Assembly (NCBI RefSeq): GCF_021869765.1
Contig: NZ_CP084580.1
Span: 2,728,001 to 2,792,000, forward strand
DNA length: 64,000 nt
Direction: 5' to 3'
Origin: Chryseobacterium sp. MEBOG06
Lineage (GTDB): Bacteria > Bacteroidota > Bacteroidia > Flavobacteriales > Weeksellaceae
A program made the position numbers and the translations under genes. Each line of letters starts with the position of its first letter. The stretch's first letter is position 1. This document shows, in pieces, positions 1 to 8,970 of the stretch. The notes beneath the pieces are model-generated. The model saw only the letters and a program-made list of their open reading frames with translations, searched no databases and was not told the origin of the DNA.

Positions 1-1036
1 TTTCGATAATCGGAAGGGCAGTTAATGAACCACCACCTTTAACGATTGGCTTAAGAGATTCTGGTAAGTCATTCATCTGACGAGCAATATTATCATCAGC
101 AATCACTTTTGCAGCTCTTTCCAATAGTCTTGAGTGAAGGTAGAAAACGTCTCCAGGGTAAGCTTCACGGCCCGGTGGTCTTCTTAATAGTAGGGAAAGC
201 TCACGGTAAGCAACAGCTTGTTTAGATAAATCATCATAAACGATCAATGCTGGTCTACCTGTGTCTCTGAAGAACTCTCCAATAGCAGCTCCTGCCATTG
301 CAGAATATACCTGCATAGGAACTGGGTCTGATGCGTTAGCCGCAACGATTACAGTATATGCTAAAGCTCCTTTATCAGAAAGAGTTTTAACGATTTGTGC
401 TACAGTAGACGCTTTCTGCCCGATAGCAACATATATACAATATACTGGTTTCCCAGCTTCAAAGAATTCTTTTTGGTTGATGATCGTATCGATAGCAACA
501 GTAGTTTTACCTGTCTGTCTGTCACCAATGATAAGCTCTCTCTGTCCTCTTCCTACAGGGATCATAGAGTCAATCGCAACGATACCTGACTGTAAAGGCT
601 CAGTTACCGGTTGTCTGAAGATAACTCCGGGAGCTTTTCTTTCTAACGGCATTTCATATAATTCCCCTGAAATAGGACCTTTACCATCAATAGGGTTACC
701 AAGAGTATCTACTACTCTTCCTAACATACCTTCTCCTACTTTGATAGAAGAGATTCTGTTTGTTCTTCTTACTGTATCCCCTTCTTTTACTAATTTACTT
801 TCACCTAGTAAAGCAACACCTACGTTGTCTTCTTCAAGGTTAAGTACAATACCTTCTACATCACTAGAAAATTTCACCAACTCTCCGTATTGTACGTTTT
901 CTAACCCGTATACACGAGCAATACCATCACCGATGGTTAAAACTGTACCTACTTCCTCAACGTTTGATTGAGTATCGAAGTTGGCCAATTGCTGTTTTAA
1001 GATCGCAGATACTTCTGCCGGATTTATTTCTGCCAT
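1..1036 (-). CDS. atpA: F1 ATP synthase subunit alpha (partial, 3' end outside window)
   Basis: Catalytic-hexamer alpha subunit of the F1Fo ATP synthase, at the cytoplasmic face of the inner membrane. The reading frame is open from the ATG at 1036 to the window edge, giving about 345 of the usual ~525 residues. Visible features are the N-terminal start [17 protein letters not shown], the Walker A motif GDRQTGKT, and the segment [28 protein letters not shown], typical of alpha subunits. It follows atpH by 16 bp and is the last visible gene of the minus-strand atp operon. The C-terminal domain lies beyond position 1. Identification is secure. Confidence 0.97.
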   Translation of the reverse strand, partial: MAEINPAEVSAILKQQLANFDTQSNVEEVGTVLTIGDGIARVYGLENVQYGELVKFSSDVEGIVLNLEEDNVGVALLGESKLVKEGDTVRRTNRISSIKVGEGMLGRVVDTLGNPIDGKGPISGELYEMPLERKAPGVIFRQPVTEPLQSGIVAIDSMIPVGRGQRELIIGDRQTGKTTVAIDTIINQKEFFEAGKPVYCIYVAIGQKASTVAQIVKTLSDKGALAYTVIVAANASDPVPMQVYSAMAGAAIGEFFRDTGRPALIVYDDLSKQAVAYRELSLLLRRPPGREAYPGDVFYLHSRLLERAAKVIADDNIARQMNDLPESLKPIVKGGGSLTALPIIE

Positions 1037-1052
1037 TGTATGGTTGTTTTTC

Positions 1053-1592
1053 TTAATTTAATTGAAAATCTTTTTTAACTTGGTTTAGTTTTGTCTTCAC
1101 AGACGCGTCTACCTGCTGATCACCTACTCTTAAGATGTATCCACCTAAGATATCGTGGTTGATATTTACTTTCAAATCATAGTTTGAATTAGCATTTACC
1201 AGGCTGGTAGATCTTAGTATCTGATCGATATTTTCTTTTGAAAGCTGAGTAGCTGTAGTAAGCGTTACTCTCTGCACTCCATTGATATCTTCAACTTTTT
1301 TGATGAATTCCTGAGCGATATTTTTCAATTGGTTCTCACGTCCATGCTTGATTACCAACTTGATCAAATTCTGAGAAGATACTGATAAACCTTTGAAAAT
1401 TTCACTTGCTACCTCTATTTTCTTTTTTGCATCAATGTAAGGCGTAAGGAAGAATTTGTTCAAATCTTTGGATTCAATCATAATCTTCACTACATCTTTC
1501 ATTTCAGAAAATACAGCAGCTGTCTCACCTGATTCATTAGTGAATTCAAGCAAACCCTGTGCGTATCTTTTCGCTACTTTAGATGTAAGCAT
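1053..1592 (-). CDS. atpH: F1 ATP synthase subunit delta
   Basis: Delta (OSCP-like) subunit that joins the F1 head to the peripheral stalk. The 179-residue length is normal. The N-terminus has the family pattern [17 protein letters not shown], and the C-terminal third carries the conserved [19 protein letters not shown] region. It sits 2 bp downstream of atpF and 16 bp upstream of atpA, the classic b-delta-alpha order, so co-transcription and probable translational coupling are expected. Nothing unusual was seen. Confidence 0.95.
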   Translation of the reverse strand: MLTSKVAKRYAQGLLEFTNESGETAAVFSEMKDVVKIMIESKDLNKFFLTPYIDAKKKIEVASEIFKGLSVSSQNLIKLVIKHGRENQLKNIAQEFIKKVEDINGVQRVTLTTATQLSKENIDQILRSTSLVNANSNYDLKVNINHDILGGYILRVGDQQVDASVKTKLNQVKKDFQLN

Positions 1593-1594
1593 TA

Positions 1595-2089
1595 TTAGTT
1601 AAGGTTAGATTTGTTGATATAATTTTGAACTAATTCGTTTTGAGCTTCGTTGTTATCTAACTTTTGTTTCAAGATAGATTCTGCAATGTTTACAGATAAA
1701 GCACCGATCTGAGTTTTGATGTCTGCCATTGCAGCATTTTTCTCAGCGTTGATAGTTTGCTTAGCAGCTTCGATCAATTTGTCTCCTTCTGATTTTGCAG
1801 CATCTTTAGCTTCACCTACGATTCTGTCTTTAATTTCTCTAGCTTCTTTAAGGATAGCATCTCTTTCAATTTTAGCCTCACGAATGATTCTTTCGTTGTC
1901 AGCTTTAAGATCTTCCATCTCTTTTTTCGCCAATTTAGCTTGGTTCAATGCATCAACAATAGATGTTTCTCTTTCATTAACAGCATTAACAATTGGTTTC
2001 CAAGCGAATTTAGCTAGAAGAAACAATAGGATAACAAATGTAAGAGTCATCCAAAACAAAAGTCCAATTCCAGGTTCAATAATTCCCAT
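1595..2089 (-). CDS. atpF: Fo ATP synthase subunit b
   Basis: Peripheral-stalk b subunit. The 164-residue protein has one N-terminal membrane span (about residues 7-27) followed by a long charged, Ala/Lys/Glu-rich helix predicted to form a coiled coil. Length and layout match the bacterial b subunit. It lies 100 bp downstream of atpE and 2 bp before atpH. There is a single b gene here and no b' copy in view. The identification rests on architecture plus position and is secure. Confidence 0.95.
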   Translation of the reverse strand: MGIIEPGIGLLFWMTLTFVILLFLLAKFAWKPIVNAVNERETSIVDALNQAKLAKKEMEDLKADNERIIREAKIERDAILKEAREIKDRIVGEAKDAAKSEGDKLIEAAKQTINAEKNAAMADIKTQIGALSVNIAESILKQKLDNNEAQNELVQNYINKSNLN

Positions 2090-2189
2090 ATCTGTAGATT
2101 CTTTTTTTAAGTGTTATTTATGGATTGTTTTTAAAATTCTTAGCAGCAGCCAACCGCTTAACTGCTAAGAATGTTTTTTTGAGGATAGA

Positions 2190-2408
2190 TTACTTGATGA
2201 AAGCACCAAAGATAATCGCGATAAGACCAGCTCCTTCAATAAGACCAGCAGCGATAAGCATTGCTCCTTGAATCTTACCAGCTTGTTCTGGTTGTCTAGC
2301 GATAGCATCCATTGCATGTCCACCGATTTTACCGATACCTAGACCTACACCTAGTACTGCTAAACCGATACCTACGTAAACTAATCCTGTTCCAGTTGAT
2401 AAATCCAT
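2190..2408 (-). CDS. atpE: Fo ATP synthase subunit c
   Basis: Proteolipid of the rotor ring, 72 residues forming two membrane helices. The first helix has the glycine-packing motif GVGLGIGKIGG, the polar loop contains RQPEQ, and the second helix carries the proton-binding carboxylate as Glu58 in GLIEGAGL. Glu58 is followed by Gly rather than Ser/Thr, which argues for a proton-driven ring rather than a sodium-driven one; that is an inference from family knowledge. It lies 52 bp downstream of atpB. Confidence 0.96.
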   Translation of the reverse strand: MDLSTGTGLVYVGIGLAVLGVGLGIGKIGGHAMDAIARQPEQAGKIQGAMLIAAGLIEGAGLIAIIFGAFIK

Positions 2409-2460
2409 AATAAATAAATATTTAGTTAAAAATTATTTTAAATTCTTTTTTCTTAATTAA

Positions 2461-3588
2461 TTAGTGAGCGTGTTCTTCATGACCGTGCTCATGCTCATGT
2501 TCCGCAACTGCGATACCGATAAACAATGCAGATAATACTGTAAAGATATAAGCCTGTAGTGCAGCAACTAGTAATTCCAATACAGAAACGAATAATGCTA
2601 ATGGTACAGATGCAAATCCTAACAATGGAGACTTGAAAATGAAGATCAATGAAATAATCGCCAAGATCATAATGTGTCCCGCAGTGATGTTAGCAAAAAG
2701 TCGCATCATTAAAGCGAAAGGCTTTGTAAAGATTCCGATAATCTCGATTGGAACCATAATTGGGTACAATAAGATTGGAACCGGCGGCATAAAGATGTGT
2801 TTCCAGTAATCTTTATTAGCACTGAACAATGTAATAATTAATGTAATGATCGCCAGCACACAAGTAATCGCGATATTACCAGTAAGGTTCGCTCCGAAAG
2901 GAAAGAATGGAATCAAACCAAAAAGGTTATTAATCCAGATAAAGAAAAATGCAGTTAATAAATAAGGCATATATCTTTTATATTTAACAGACCCGATGTT
3001 TGGAATAGCCACCTCGTCTCTGATAAATACAATCACTGGTTCCAATAATTTTCCAATTCCTTTTGGAAGTTGTGATTTTTTGTAATTTCTTGCCATCCCT
3101 ATGAAGATTACCGCCATAAAAATTACTGACAAGAACATTGAAGCTGCGTTTTTCGTTACTGAAAGATCAAAAAACACTTCGTTTGATTTTTGTTTTCCAC
3201 TGATGATTGCAAATAAAGTAGCTTTTTCAATCCCTTTAGTAGAAACTACCTGTCCTTCTTCCAAAGTATACCCATCATGTTCATGTCCGTGAGCAATACT
3301 GCTGGAAAGAAAAGTATGCCACCCTTGGTTATCCTTAATAATAACCGGCAAAGGGATAGAAACGTGATGCTCTTCACCACTGTCATCTTTTGTAGTCCAT
3401 AAATGCCATTCATTTGAATCACCGATGTGTTCCATGATCACTTTAGTTGCATTGAAGCCTTCTTTTGCTTCTCTATGCTCTACTTTTTCAGCTGTTTTTT
3501 CCCCTTCAGTTTCGTGCTGTGCAGCAGCTAAACTGCTAATAAACACAAACAAAAATGCGAAAAATAACGAAGAAATTTTTCTGTTCAT
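2461..3588 (-). CDS. atpB: Fo ATP synthase subunit a, long flavobacterial form
   Basis: Stator a subunit providing the proton half-channels. At 375 residues it is about 100 longer than the enterobacterial protein: a signal-peptide-like start (to about residue 23) and a charged extracytoplasmic domain of about 130 residues precede the five-helix membrane domain. The essential arginine is visible in MMRLFANITAGH. The C-terminus is a His/Glu tail (EHEHEHGHEEHAH), of unknown role and possibly metal-binding. A TATATTTG box with an upstream TTG lies just before the gene (3609-3639), so atpB may have its own promoter inside the operon. Confidence 0.95.
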   Translation of the reverse strand: MNRKISSLFFAFLFVFISSLAAAQHETEGEKTAEKVEHREAKEGFNATKVIMEHIGDSNEWHLWTTKDDSGEEHHVSIPLPVIIKDNQGWHTFLSSSIAHGHEHDGYTLEEGQVVSTKGIEKATLFAIISGKQKSNEVFFDLSVTKNAASMFLSVIFMAVIFIGMARNYKKSQLPKGIGKLLEPVIVFIRDEVAIPNIGSVKYKRYMPYLLTAFFFIWINNLFGLIPFFPFGANLTGNIAITCVLAIITLIITLFSANKDYWKHIFMPPVPILLYPIMVPIEIIGIFTKPFALMMRLFANITAGHIMILAIISLIFIFKSPLLGFASVPLALFVSVLELLVAALQAYIFTVLSALFIGIAVAEHEHEHGHEEHAH

Positions 3589-3608
3589 ATCTCTTTTTTA
3601 ATCGTGTG

Positions 3609-3639
3609 CAAATATATCGATTTTATTAAACTTTACCAA
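3609..3639 (-). promoter_or_regulatory. Bacteroidota-type promoter before atpB
   Basis: On the minus strand there is a TTG (3637-3639), a 20-base spacer and TATATTTG (3609-3616), which fits the TTG / TAnnTTTG consensus. It ends 20 bases before the atpB ATG. Called by motif only. Confidence 0.55.
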
Positions 3640-3670
3640 TATTAAAAATTGATTTTTATCATCAAAAAAA

Positions 3671-3940
3671 TCAAGATTTATTAATGAGTTTTATTATAGG
3701 TAAATATATAAGGAATGACGCTATAATAAAGCATACAAGTAAAAACAGAAAATTTTCTTTTGTTTTGTCAATAATCAGTAACGAAACCACAAGCCATATA
3801 ATATCTTTAGGGATATTAAAGGTGAGAAACTTGAGGGCTGCATCCTCTCTACCGTGTAAATACTTTTTAAATATTATATAGACCGCTGTATTGAGAACAA
3901 CAGCCAATGCTACAATAATAAAAACATCTGAAAAATTCAT
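3671..3940 (-). CDS. Small membrane protein heading the atp operon (subunit I position)
   Basis: An 89-residue hydrophobic protein with about three membrane spans (roughly residues 5-24, 45-58 and 64-84) and a short basic C-terminus. I recognise no catalytic motif. Its place directly upstream of atpB is where AtpI or AtpZ-like assembly factors are usually found, so a helper role in c-ring assembly or Mg2+ handling is a reasonable guess, not shown by sequence. The only Met is residue 1, which fixes the start. A TATTTTTG box ends 4 bases before that ATG, suggesting a leaderless message. Confidence 0.75.
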   Translation of the reverse strand: MNFSDVFIIVALAVVLNTAVYIIFKKYLHGREDAALKFLTFNIPKDIIWLVVSLLIIDKTKENFLFLLVCFIIASFLIYLPIIKLINKS

Positions 3941-3944
3941 GGTG

Positions 3945-3973
3945 CAAAAATAACACTATAATTTTTTAAACAA
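3945..3973 (-). promoter_or_regulatory. Promoter of the atp operon, leaderless geometry
   Basis: Minus-strand TTG (3971-3973), an 18-base spacer and TATTTTTG (3945-3952). Only four bases (CACC) separate the box from the ATG at 3940, so transcription should start at or within a few bases of the start codon. Confidence 0.6.
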
Positions 3974-4191
3974 AAAAAATCTCAAAATCTTCTATCATAT
4001 ATATATATTATAGTAAAAACCAAACAAAATGAATTAGAGAAAATGTCATCTGCACATTTTTAAGGCTAAAACAAATGGGATTGTGCATAAAAGAACTTTC
4101 TTTTCTTGTTCTAATTTCCTTTCTTTATTTGAATTTCAATCTAATCCTTATAATATTAAGCGAATACTACTCAGATTTCTTAAAAATTCCT

Positions 4192-4199
4192 TATTTTTG
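4192..4199 (+). promoter_or_regulatory. Probable -7 box of ffh
   Basis: TATTTTTG, 23 bases before the ffh ATG. No TTG is present at the usual upstream distance, so only the proximal element is supported. The rest of the 3941-4222 gap shows AT-rich DNA and no other gene. Confidence 0.45.
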
Positions 4200-4222
4200 C
4201 AAACCTATAATTTACAATAAAT

Positions 4223-5584
4223 ATGTTTAATAGTTTACAGGATAAGTTAGACAAGGCATTACACAATATTTCCGGACGTGGAAAAATTACTGAAATCAAT
4301 GTTGCAGAAACCGTAAAGGAAATCCGCAGAGCATTGGTAGATGCTGATGTTAACTATAAAGTAGCAAAAGATCTTACTAAGAGAGTTCAGGATAAAGCAT
4401 TAGGAGAAAACGTTCTTACGTCCCTTACTCCAGGACAATTGATGACCAAAATCGTTCATGACGAGTTGGTAGATCTGATGGGAGGTTCTCAGGAAGGAAT
4501 CAATCTTTCAGGAAAACCATCTGTAATCCTTATTGCAGGTCTTCAGGGTTCGGGTAAGACTACTTTCTCCGGAAAACTTGCTAATTATCTACAAACAAAA
4601 AGAAATAAAAAGCCTTTGTTGGTTGCCTGTGACGTATACCGTCCTGCAGCGATTGATCAGCTGAAAGTATTGGGAGGGCAGATTAATGTTCCTGTTTATA
4701 CAGAAGAAGGGTCTACCAACCCATCTACTATTGCGGAGAATGCAATTAATTTTGCAAAAGCCAATAACCATGATGTTGTTATTGTGGATACTGCCGGCCG
4801 TTTGGCAATTGATGAGCAGATGATGAACGAGATTAAATCCGTACATTACTTCATTAAGCCGCAGGAAACACTTTTCGTGGTAGATTCCATGACAGGTCAG
4901 GATGCCGTGAATACAGCAAAAGCATTCAACGATGCATTGAATTTTGACGGAGTTGTTTTAACGAAATTAGATGGTGATACAAGAGGGGGTGCGGCATTAA
5001 CAATCCGTTCTGTTGTTGAAAAACCAATCAAGTTTATCTCTACAGGAGAAAAAATGGAAGCTCTGGATCTTTTCTATCCGGAAAGGATGGCAGACAGAAT
5101 CCTTGGAATGGGAGACGTTGTTTCCTTAGTAGAAAGAGCTCAGGAGCAGTTTGACGAGGAAGAAGCTAAGAAACTTCACAAGAAAATTGCTAAAAATGAA
5201 TTTGGTTTTGACGACTTTTTAAAGCAGATCAACCAAATTAAGAAGATGGGTAACATGAAAGACTTGATGGGAATGATCCCGGGAGTTGGAAAGGCAATCA
5301 AGGACGTAGAGATCAGTGATGATGCATTTAAGCACATTGAGGCTATTATCTACTCTATGACGCCGGATGAAAGAAGAAGACCGTCTATCATCAACACGCA
5401 GAGAAAGAACAGAATTGCAAAAGGTGCAGGAAGAAAAATTGAAGATGTGAACCAGCTAATGAAGCAATTTGACCAGATGGGTAAAATGATGAAAATGATG
5501 CAGGGGCCTCAAGGAAAGCAGATGATGCAGATGATGAGCAAAATGCCTAACATGCCTGGAATGGGTGGAATGTTCGGTAAATAA
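4223..5584 (+). CDS. ffh: Signal recognition particle protein (SRP54/Ffh)
   Basis: GTPase of the signal recognition particle that binds 4.5S RNA and nascent membrane proteins and delivers them to FtsY. The 453 residues show the N-terminal helical bundle, then the NG domain with the P-loop GLQGSGKTT, DTAGR and TKLDGD, and a methionine-rich M domain at the C-terminus. Length and order match the family. It is monocistronic, with a TATTTTTG box upstream and a perfect hairpin terminator downstream. Nothing odd. Confidence 0.98.
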   Translation: MFNSLQDKLDKALHNISGRGKITEINVAETVKEIRRALVDADVNYKVAKDLTKRVQDKALGENVLTSLTPGQLMTKIVHDELVDLMGGSQEGINLSGKPSVILIAGLQGSGKTTFSGKLANYLQTKRNKKPLLVACDVYRPAAIDQLKVLGGQINVPVYTEEGSTNPSTIAENAINFAKANNHDVVIVDTAGRLAIDEQMMNEIKSVHYFIKPQETLFVVDSMTGQDAVNTAKAFNDALNFDGVVLTKLDGDTRGGAALTIRSVVEKPIKFISTGEKMEALDLFYPERMADRILGMGDVVSLVERAQEQFDEEEAKKLHKKIAKNEFGFDDFLKQINQIKKMGNMKDLMGMIPGVGKAIKDVEISDDAFKHIEAIIYSMTPDERRRPSIINTQRKNRIAKGAGRKIEDVNQLMKQFDQMGKMMKMMQGPQGKQMMQMMSKMPNMPGMGGMFGK

Positions 5585-5605
5585 TTTGAAACAAAAATGA
5601 TCTAT

Positions 5606-5639
5606 AAAAAAACTCTCAGAAATTTCTGAGAGTTTTTTT
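5606..5639. terminator. Bidirectional terminator between ffh and the beta-barrel gene
   Basis: A perfect 34-base palindrome with a CTCTCAGAAATTTCTGAGAG core flanked by A and T runs. It can end ffh on the plus strand and the convergent beta-barrel gene on the minus strand. Confidence 0.85.
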
Positions 5640-5655
5640 ATTTTATCGGTATCGT

Positions 5656-6323
5656 TTATTTAAACTTATACCCTATTCCAAGCTGGAAGAAATTCATTTT
5701 CAACGTCTCTCCATCTACAGGATTCTTGATCATATTGGTAAGTCCAAAGCTATAACGTGCATCCACGAATAACCCCTTATAAACATTATAATCTGCTCCT
5801 AAGAATAAACCAAAATCAGTTGATTTTAAACCATTATTCAACTCTCTTTCCAAATAACGCTCCCCTTCTTTAAGTCCTGAAGGATCTACCATACCGGCAT
5901 TAGGACCGCTTACTTCAAATTTTACTGTATTATTTGTTTTAAAGCTTACATAAGGACCTGCATAAATTCCCAATTCCGGAGTCGCATAATATCTTGCAGA
6001 TACAGGAATTACAATTCGGTTAAGATTCATTTTTTCAGTTAATGTAAAACCTGTGCCTGGTATCCCAACTTCTGCTTTTCCTCCAAGATTGGCATATTCA
6101 ACCTCTCCCTGAAGAGCAAATTTAGCAGTAATTTTATGCTCAACTAAAGCTCCGATATAAAATCCTGACTTTGATTTTAAACTTCCTTCTATCCCCCTAA
6201 TTCGAAATCTCCTTCGCTAGAGTTTAATTTTGATAAAGCATAACCCGCTTTTACTCCAAATGTAGTTTGTGCATTCAGCCCTGTAAATAAACCAAGCGCT
6301 GATACAAATAAGATTTTTTTCAT
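5656..6323 (-). pseudogene. Outer-membrane beta-barrel protein, frameshifted
   Basis: Two reading frames together make one porin-family beta-barrel protein of about 220 residues. The start at 6323 gives a signal peptide (MKKILFVSALGLFTGLNAQ) and the first mature strand, then hits TAG at 6189-6191. The next frame continues without a gap through GEVEYANLGGKAEVG and IPVSARYYAT to a C-terminal GIGYKFK. The break lies at a run of five C (6193-6197 on the plus strand); one more base restores the frame. It is paralogous to the gene at 8971-9648 (QGEV, IPVSAKYYAT, FFDARY). It may be a pseudogene, a slipped-strand switch or a sequencing error. Confidence 0.8.
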
Positions 6324-6387
6324 GATTATTATATTAAATAGTTTTTTTAAGAAAACTTTCAAATTTATGGTTATATGTTTTTGTCTA

Positions 6388-7047
6388 TTATTTTGCAAAT
6401 ACATATTTAACTCCAAATGTTACAGAAGCCAGATTTACATCAAATTTATAGTTATTCTGCCTCTTCGCACCATCCAGATCCCTTTTATTGGTATTGTATC
6501 CAAACTCACCAAAGGTAGCTTCTATTGACCATTTTTTACTTAAAAAATAATCCACACCCGGCTTGATATTAATTCCAATATGGGTGTAATTATTTTTCCC
6601 TTCAAAAGAAGCAAGCTCTGGATCTCCCATCTCAATATTACTGTTTGCATCCACTTTCTCTTGTCCAAATTCCAATGGAATCTGCAGTTGGCCAAATATA
6701 TATAATTTGTGCGATAAAGTCCAGTATTTTCTAATGAATGGAGCTACAACAAATGCATTCTCCGTATCTTTTATTTCCAGCAGATTACTGATGGCAGCAT
6801 TCCCTAAGTCATACTTTGTAACAGTACTTTTATAGCCTGCTCCCAGTCCTATCGCTAAGTTTGTATTGACAAAATAACCTGCCGTAGGAAGAATTTTCAC
6901 CACATCATCCTTTCTTTTTTGAGTAAATTGGTTATTCTCACTGTGGCTATATTCTACCTGTCCGGAAAGATAAGTTGTTCCCTTAACAATCTGGGCATTT
7001 GAAAAGCCGAAAAGAGCAACCGCACATGCTAATACTATTTTTTTCAT
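6388..7047 (-). CDS. Secreted outer-membrane beta-barrel protein
   Basis: A 219-residue protein with a Sec signal peptide (cleavage near SNAQ) and alternating hydrophobic/aromatic strands, including GYFVNTNLAIGLGAGY and a C-terminal ASVTFGVKYVFAK ending in Lys, typical of eight-stranded OmpW/OmpX-like barrels in flavobacteria. It is a close tandem copy of the next gene upstream (7134-7790): signal peptides, the GTTYLSG start and the C-terminal strand are nearly identical. Substrate and function are unknown. No clear TAnnTTTG box was found in the 86-base gap upstream. Confidence 0.85.
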   Translation of the reverse strand: MKKIVLACAVALFGFSNAQIVKGTTYLSGQVEYSHSENNQFTQKRKDDVVKILPTAGYFVNTNLAIGLGAGYKSTVTKYDLGNAAISNLLEIKDTENAFVVAPFIRKYWTLSHKLYIFGQLQIPLEFGQEKVDANSNIEMGDPELASFEGKNNYTHIGINIKPGVDYFLSKKWSIEATFGEFGYNTNKRDLDGAKRQNNYKFDVNLASVTFGVKYVFAK

Positions 7048-7082
7048 GATTATTATAGCTATATTATTAAGTCTTTTATGCT

Positions 7083-7111
7083 AAAAAAGCCCTAAGATAT
7101 TTCTCAGGGCT
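7083..7111 (-). terminator. Terminator of the beta-barrel gene at 7134-7790
   Basis: On the minus strand, AGCCCT-GAGA-loop-TCTT-AGGGCT is followed by six T. It separates the two tandem barrel genes into different transcripts. Confidence 0.75.
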
Positions 7112-7133
7112 CTATTGCTATATGCTTTGTTTA

Positions 7134-7790
7134 TTATTTTGCAAATACATATTTAACTCCGAAAGTCACAGAAGATAAATTCAGACCGAAGTTATAGTTG
7201 TTTGTAGCATCACCATCTTTTGGCTTGTAGTTGTTGTAACCAAACTCACCGATAGTAGCTTCGATAGACCAGTTTTTGTTTAAGAAATAATCTAAACCTG
7301 GCTTCACAGTAACACCAATTTGAGTGTATTTAGCTTCAGTAGAAGTAGAGTTAGAAACTGTAGTCGTTCCAGAAGTTGATACTGAGCTATTTTCAATTTT
7401 AGTTTTCCCAAACTCCATTGGTACTGCTAATTGTCCGAAAATAAATAATTTATCAGATAAAGTCCAGTATTTTCTTACGAAAGGAGCAACAACGAAAGCT
7501 GGCTTCTTAGTAATATCCTCGCTTACAGTTGTTGTATTAAGGATAGATGTTGTAGTAGTAGATGTAGTTTTTTCAGTTTGGTAACCGATCCCTAAACCAA
7601 TTGCTAAGTTTGTGTTAACAAAATATCCAACTGTAGGTAATACGTTGAAGTTTTCTGTTTTAAGGTTACCATTGTTAGTTTCTTCCTGGGAATAACCAAC
7701 AGATCCTGATAAATATGTAGTTCCTTTAGCAATTTGAGCGTTTGATAAACCAAAAAGTGCAACAGCACCCGCTAATAATATTTTTTTCAT
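7134..7790 (-). CDS. Secreted outer-membrane beta-barrel protein (tandem paralogue)
   Basis: 218 residues, Sec signal peptide ending SNAQ, then beta-barrel strands closing with SVTFGVKYVFAK. It is a recent-looking duplicate of the gene at 6388-7047. The main differences are in surface-loop regions, which here are unusually Ser/Thr-rich (stretches such as TEKTTSTTTTSILNTTT and SVSTSGTTTVSNSTS). Loop divergence with conserved strands fits exposed, diversifying outer-membrane proteins. It has its own promoter box (7819-7826) and terminator. No enzymatic motif is seen. Confidence 0.87.
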   Translation of the reverse strand: MKKILLAGAVALFGLSNAQIAKGTTYLSGSVGYSQEETNNGNLKTENFNVLPTVGYFVNTNLAIGLGIGYQTEKTTSTTTTSILNTTTVSEDITKKPAFVVAPFVRKYWTLSDKLFIFGQLAVPMEFGKTKIENSSVSTSGTTTVSNSTSTEAKYTQIGVTVKPGLDYFLNKNWSIEATIGEFGYNNYKPKDGDATNNYNFGLNLSSVTFGVKYVFAK

Positions 7791-8202
7791 TTTAAAAAAT
7801 TTTAATACTTTCTGAGGGCAAATTTACAGTGGTAGCCACTAATATTAAAATTTGTTAATGTGATTAATATCATTGTTAAAATCCGGCACTTTACAAAAAT
7901 AAATCTTACTAAAAAGAAGTTTTTGATTTTTTCACAATTTTATGAATAAATAAACTCCAAATCATCAACAGGAATTCAATATATCTAATTTTTTAAATTT
8001 ATCAATTTCAGATAAAACCCGTAAAAACTATCAAAGCAATCAGTAATTACCTGTTTCAAATGTTAATATTTAATGCCTTAACTCATAAAATCCCAGCAAA
8101 TATTTATAATTCAAGGGCTTTAACAGCCTGTCATAAGCTTATCATTGATGCGAATTGAAAGCTTTTGTTAAGAATTCCTTCTATTTGTTAATAGTCCCTT
8201 AA
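7791..8202. other. Long AT-rich intergenic region
   Basis: About 410 bases without a credible gene on either strand. Next to the downstream gene is a CAAATTTA (minus-strand TAAATTTG) box at 7819-7826. The rest is AT-rich with stop codons in all frames, and I see no repeat or RNA-like fold. Confidence 0.6.
7819..7826 (-). promoter_or_regulatory. -7 box of the 7134-7790 gene
   Basis: Minus-strand TAAATTTG, 28 bases before the start codon. No TTG at the expected distance. Confidence 0.45.
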
Positions 8203-8229
8203 TAAAAACTCCGGCCTTTCGGCCGGAGT
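8203..8229 (-). terminator. Terminator of the 8253-8753 gene
   Basis: A strong GC-rich hairpin, ACTCCGGCC / GGCCGGAGT with a four-base loop. On the minus strand it is followed by five T. Confidence 0.85.
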
Positions 8230-8252
8230 TCTCTATATTTTTAAGAATATTA

Positions 8253-8753
8253 TTATTTAATGAAGAAGTTATATCCTAAATTAACAGCTCCAACGTTCCA
8301 GGTATGACTCCCCCACCCCGGAAGATCACGCTTGTTGCTTATAGATTGGTATCCTATATACAACTCTCCTTTTGACATCTGGTATCCAAATTTTGGTTGT
8401 GCATAGAAACCACCATCCATTCCGTCTTTTGTAGAGATACCATATCCCAAGTCCAATCCTACAAAGATAGGTGCTCCGGAGAATCTGTATTTACCGGAAA
8501 CAGCTACAGGAACAAACCCGAAATCATCAAAATGATCTTTTCCGAAGAAATGAGAATACCCTGTGGTTACCCCAAGGTCAAGACCTTTAGCAATATTCCA
8601 CATATAAGCAGCATCTACTCCTAATGTAAACGAAGCTACATCACTTGCGTCAGCCACAGGAACACCAATATGTCCTCCAATTTTAAAACCTTCCTGTGCC
8701 TGAAGAGCACCTCCTAATAGTGCAAAAGCACCTACTAATAATAGCTTTTTCAT
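8253..8753 (-). CDS. Small outer-membrane beta-barrel protein
   Basis: A 166-residue protein with a Sec signal peptide (MKKLLLVGAFALLGGALQAQ) and amphipathic strands rich in Gly, Tyr and Phe, ending in NVGAVNLGYNFFIK. It probably folds as an outer-membrane barrel. It is distinct from the neighbouring pairs but of the same class. It is flanked by its own promoter (8777-8809) and a strong terminator, so it is transcribed alone. Ligand and role are unknown. Confidence 0.85.
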   Translation of the reverse strand: MKKLLLVGAFALLGGALQAQEGFKIGGHIGVPVADASDVASFTLGVDAAYMWNIAKGLDLGVTTGYSHFFGKDHFDDFGFVPVAVSGKYRFSGAPIFVGLDLGYGISTKDGMDGGFYAQPKFGYQMSKGELYIGYQSISNKRDLPGWGSHTWNVGAVNLGYNFFIK

Positions 8754-8776
8754 TTTTTTAGTTTAAAATTACCGGC

Positions 8777-8809
8777 CAAAAATACTAATTATTTTCATCA
8801 TGAGTACAA
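8777..8809 (-). promoter_or_regulatory. Promoter of the 8253-8753 gene
   Basis: Minus-strand TTG (8807-8809), 22-base spacer and TATTTTTG (8777-8784), 23 bases before the ATG. Confidence 0.5.
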
Positions 8810-8913
8810 ATGCAGACAGGTTTAAAAGCCCGAACCAGACAAAAAATGAATTAAGATTTAAGTTTTTGCTGGTTTAGTGGCTAAACTATAGAGAAAAATA
8901 TTCTGTTAAAATA

Positions 8914-8944
8914 AAGAAGCAGGACTTATTTTGTCCTGCTTCTT
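8914..8944 (-). terminator. Terminator of the 8971-9648 gene
   Basis: Twelve-base stem AAGAAGCAGGAC / GTCCTGCTTCTT with a seven-base loop, followed on the minus strand by a T-rich tract. Confidence 0.8.
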
Positions 8945-8970
8945 ATTGTTTTTATTTCCGAATATCAGAA

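Noticed and set aside
261..971. Long plus-strand frame at the left edge
   Set aside because: It lies antisense to atpA, whose minus-strand frame has clear ATP synthase motifs including GDRQTGKT.
1716..2168. 150-codon plus-strand frame
   Set aside because: Antisense to atpF; the Ser/Leu-rich translation is a shadow of the coiled-coil coding sequence.
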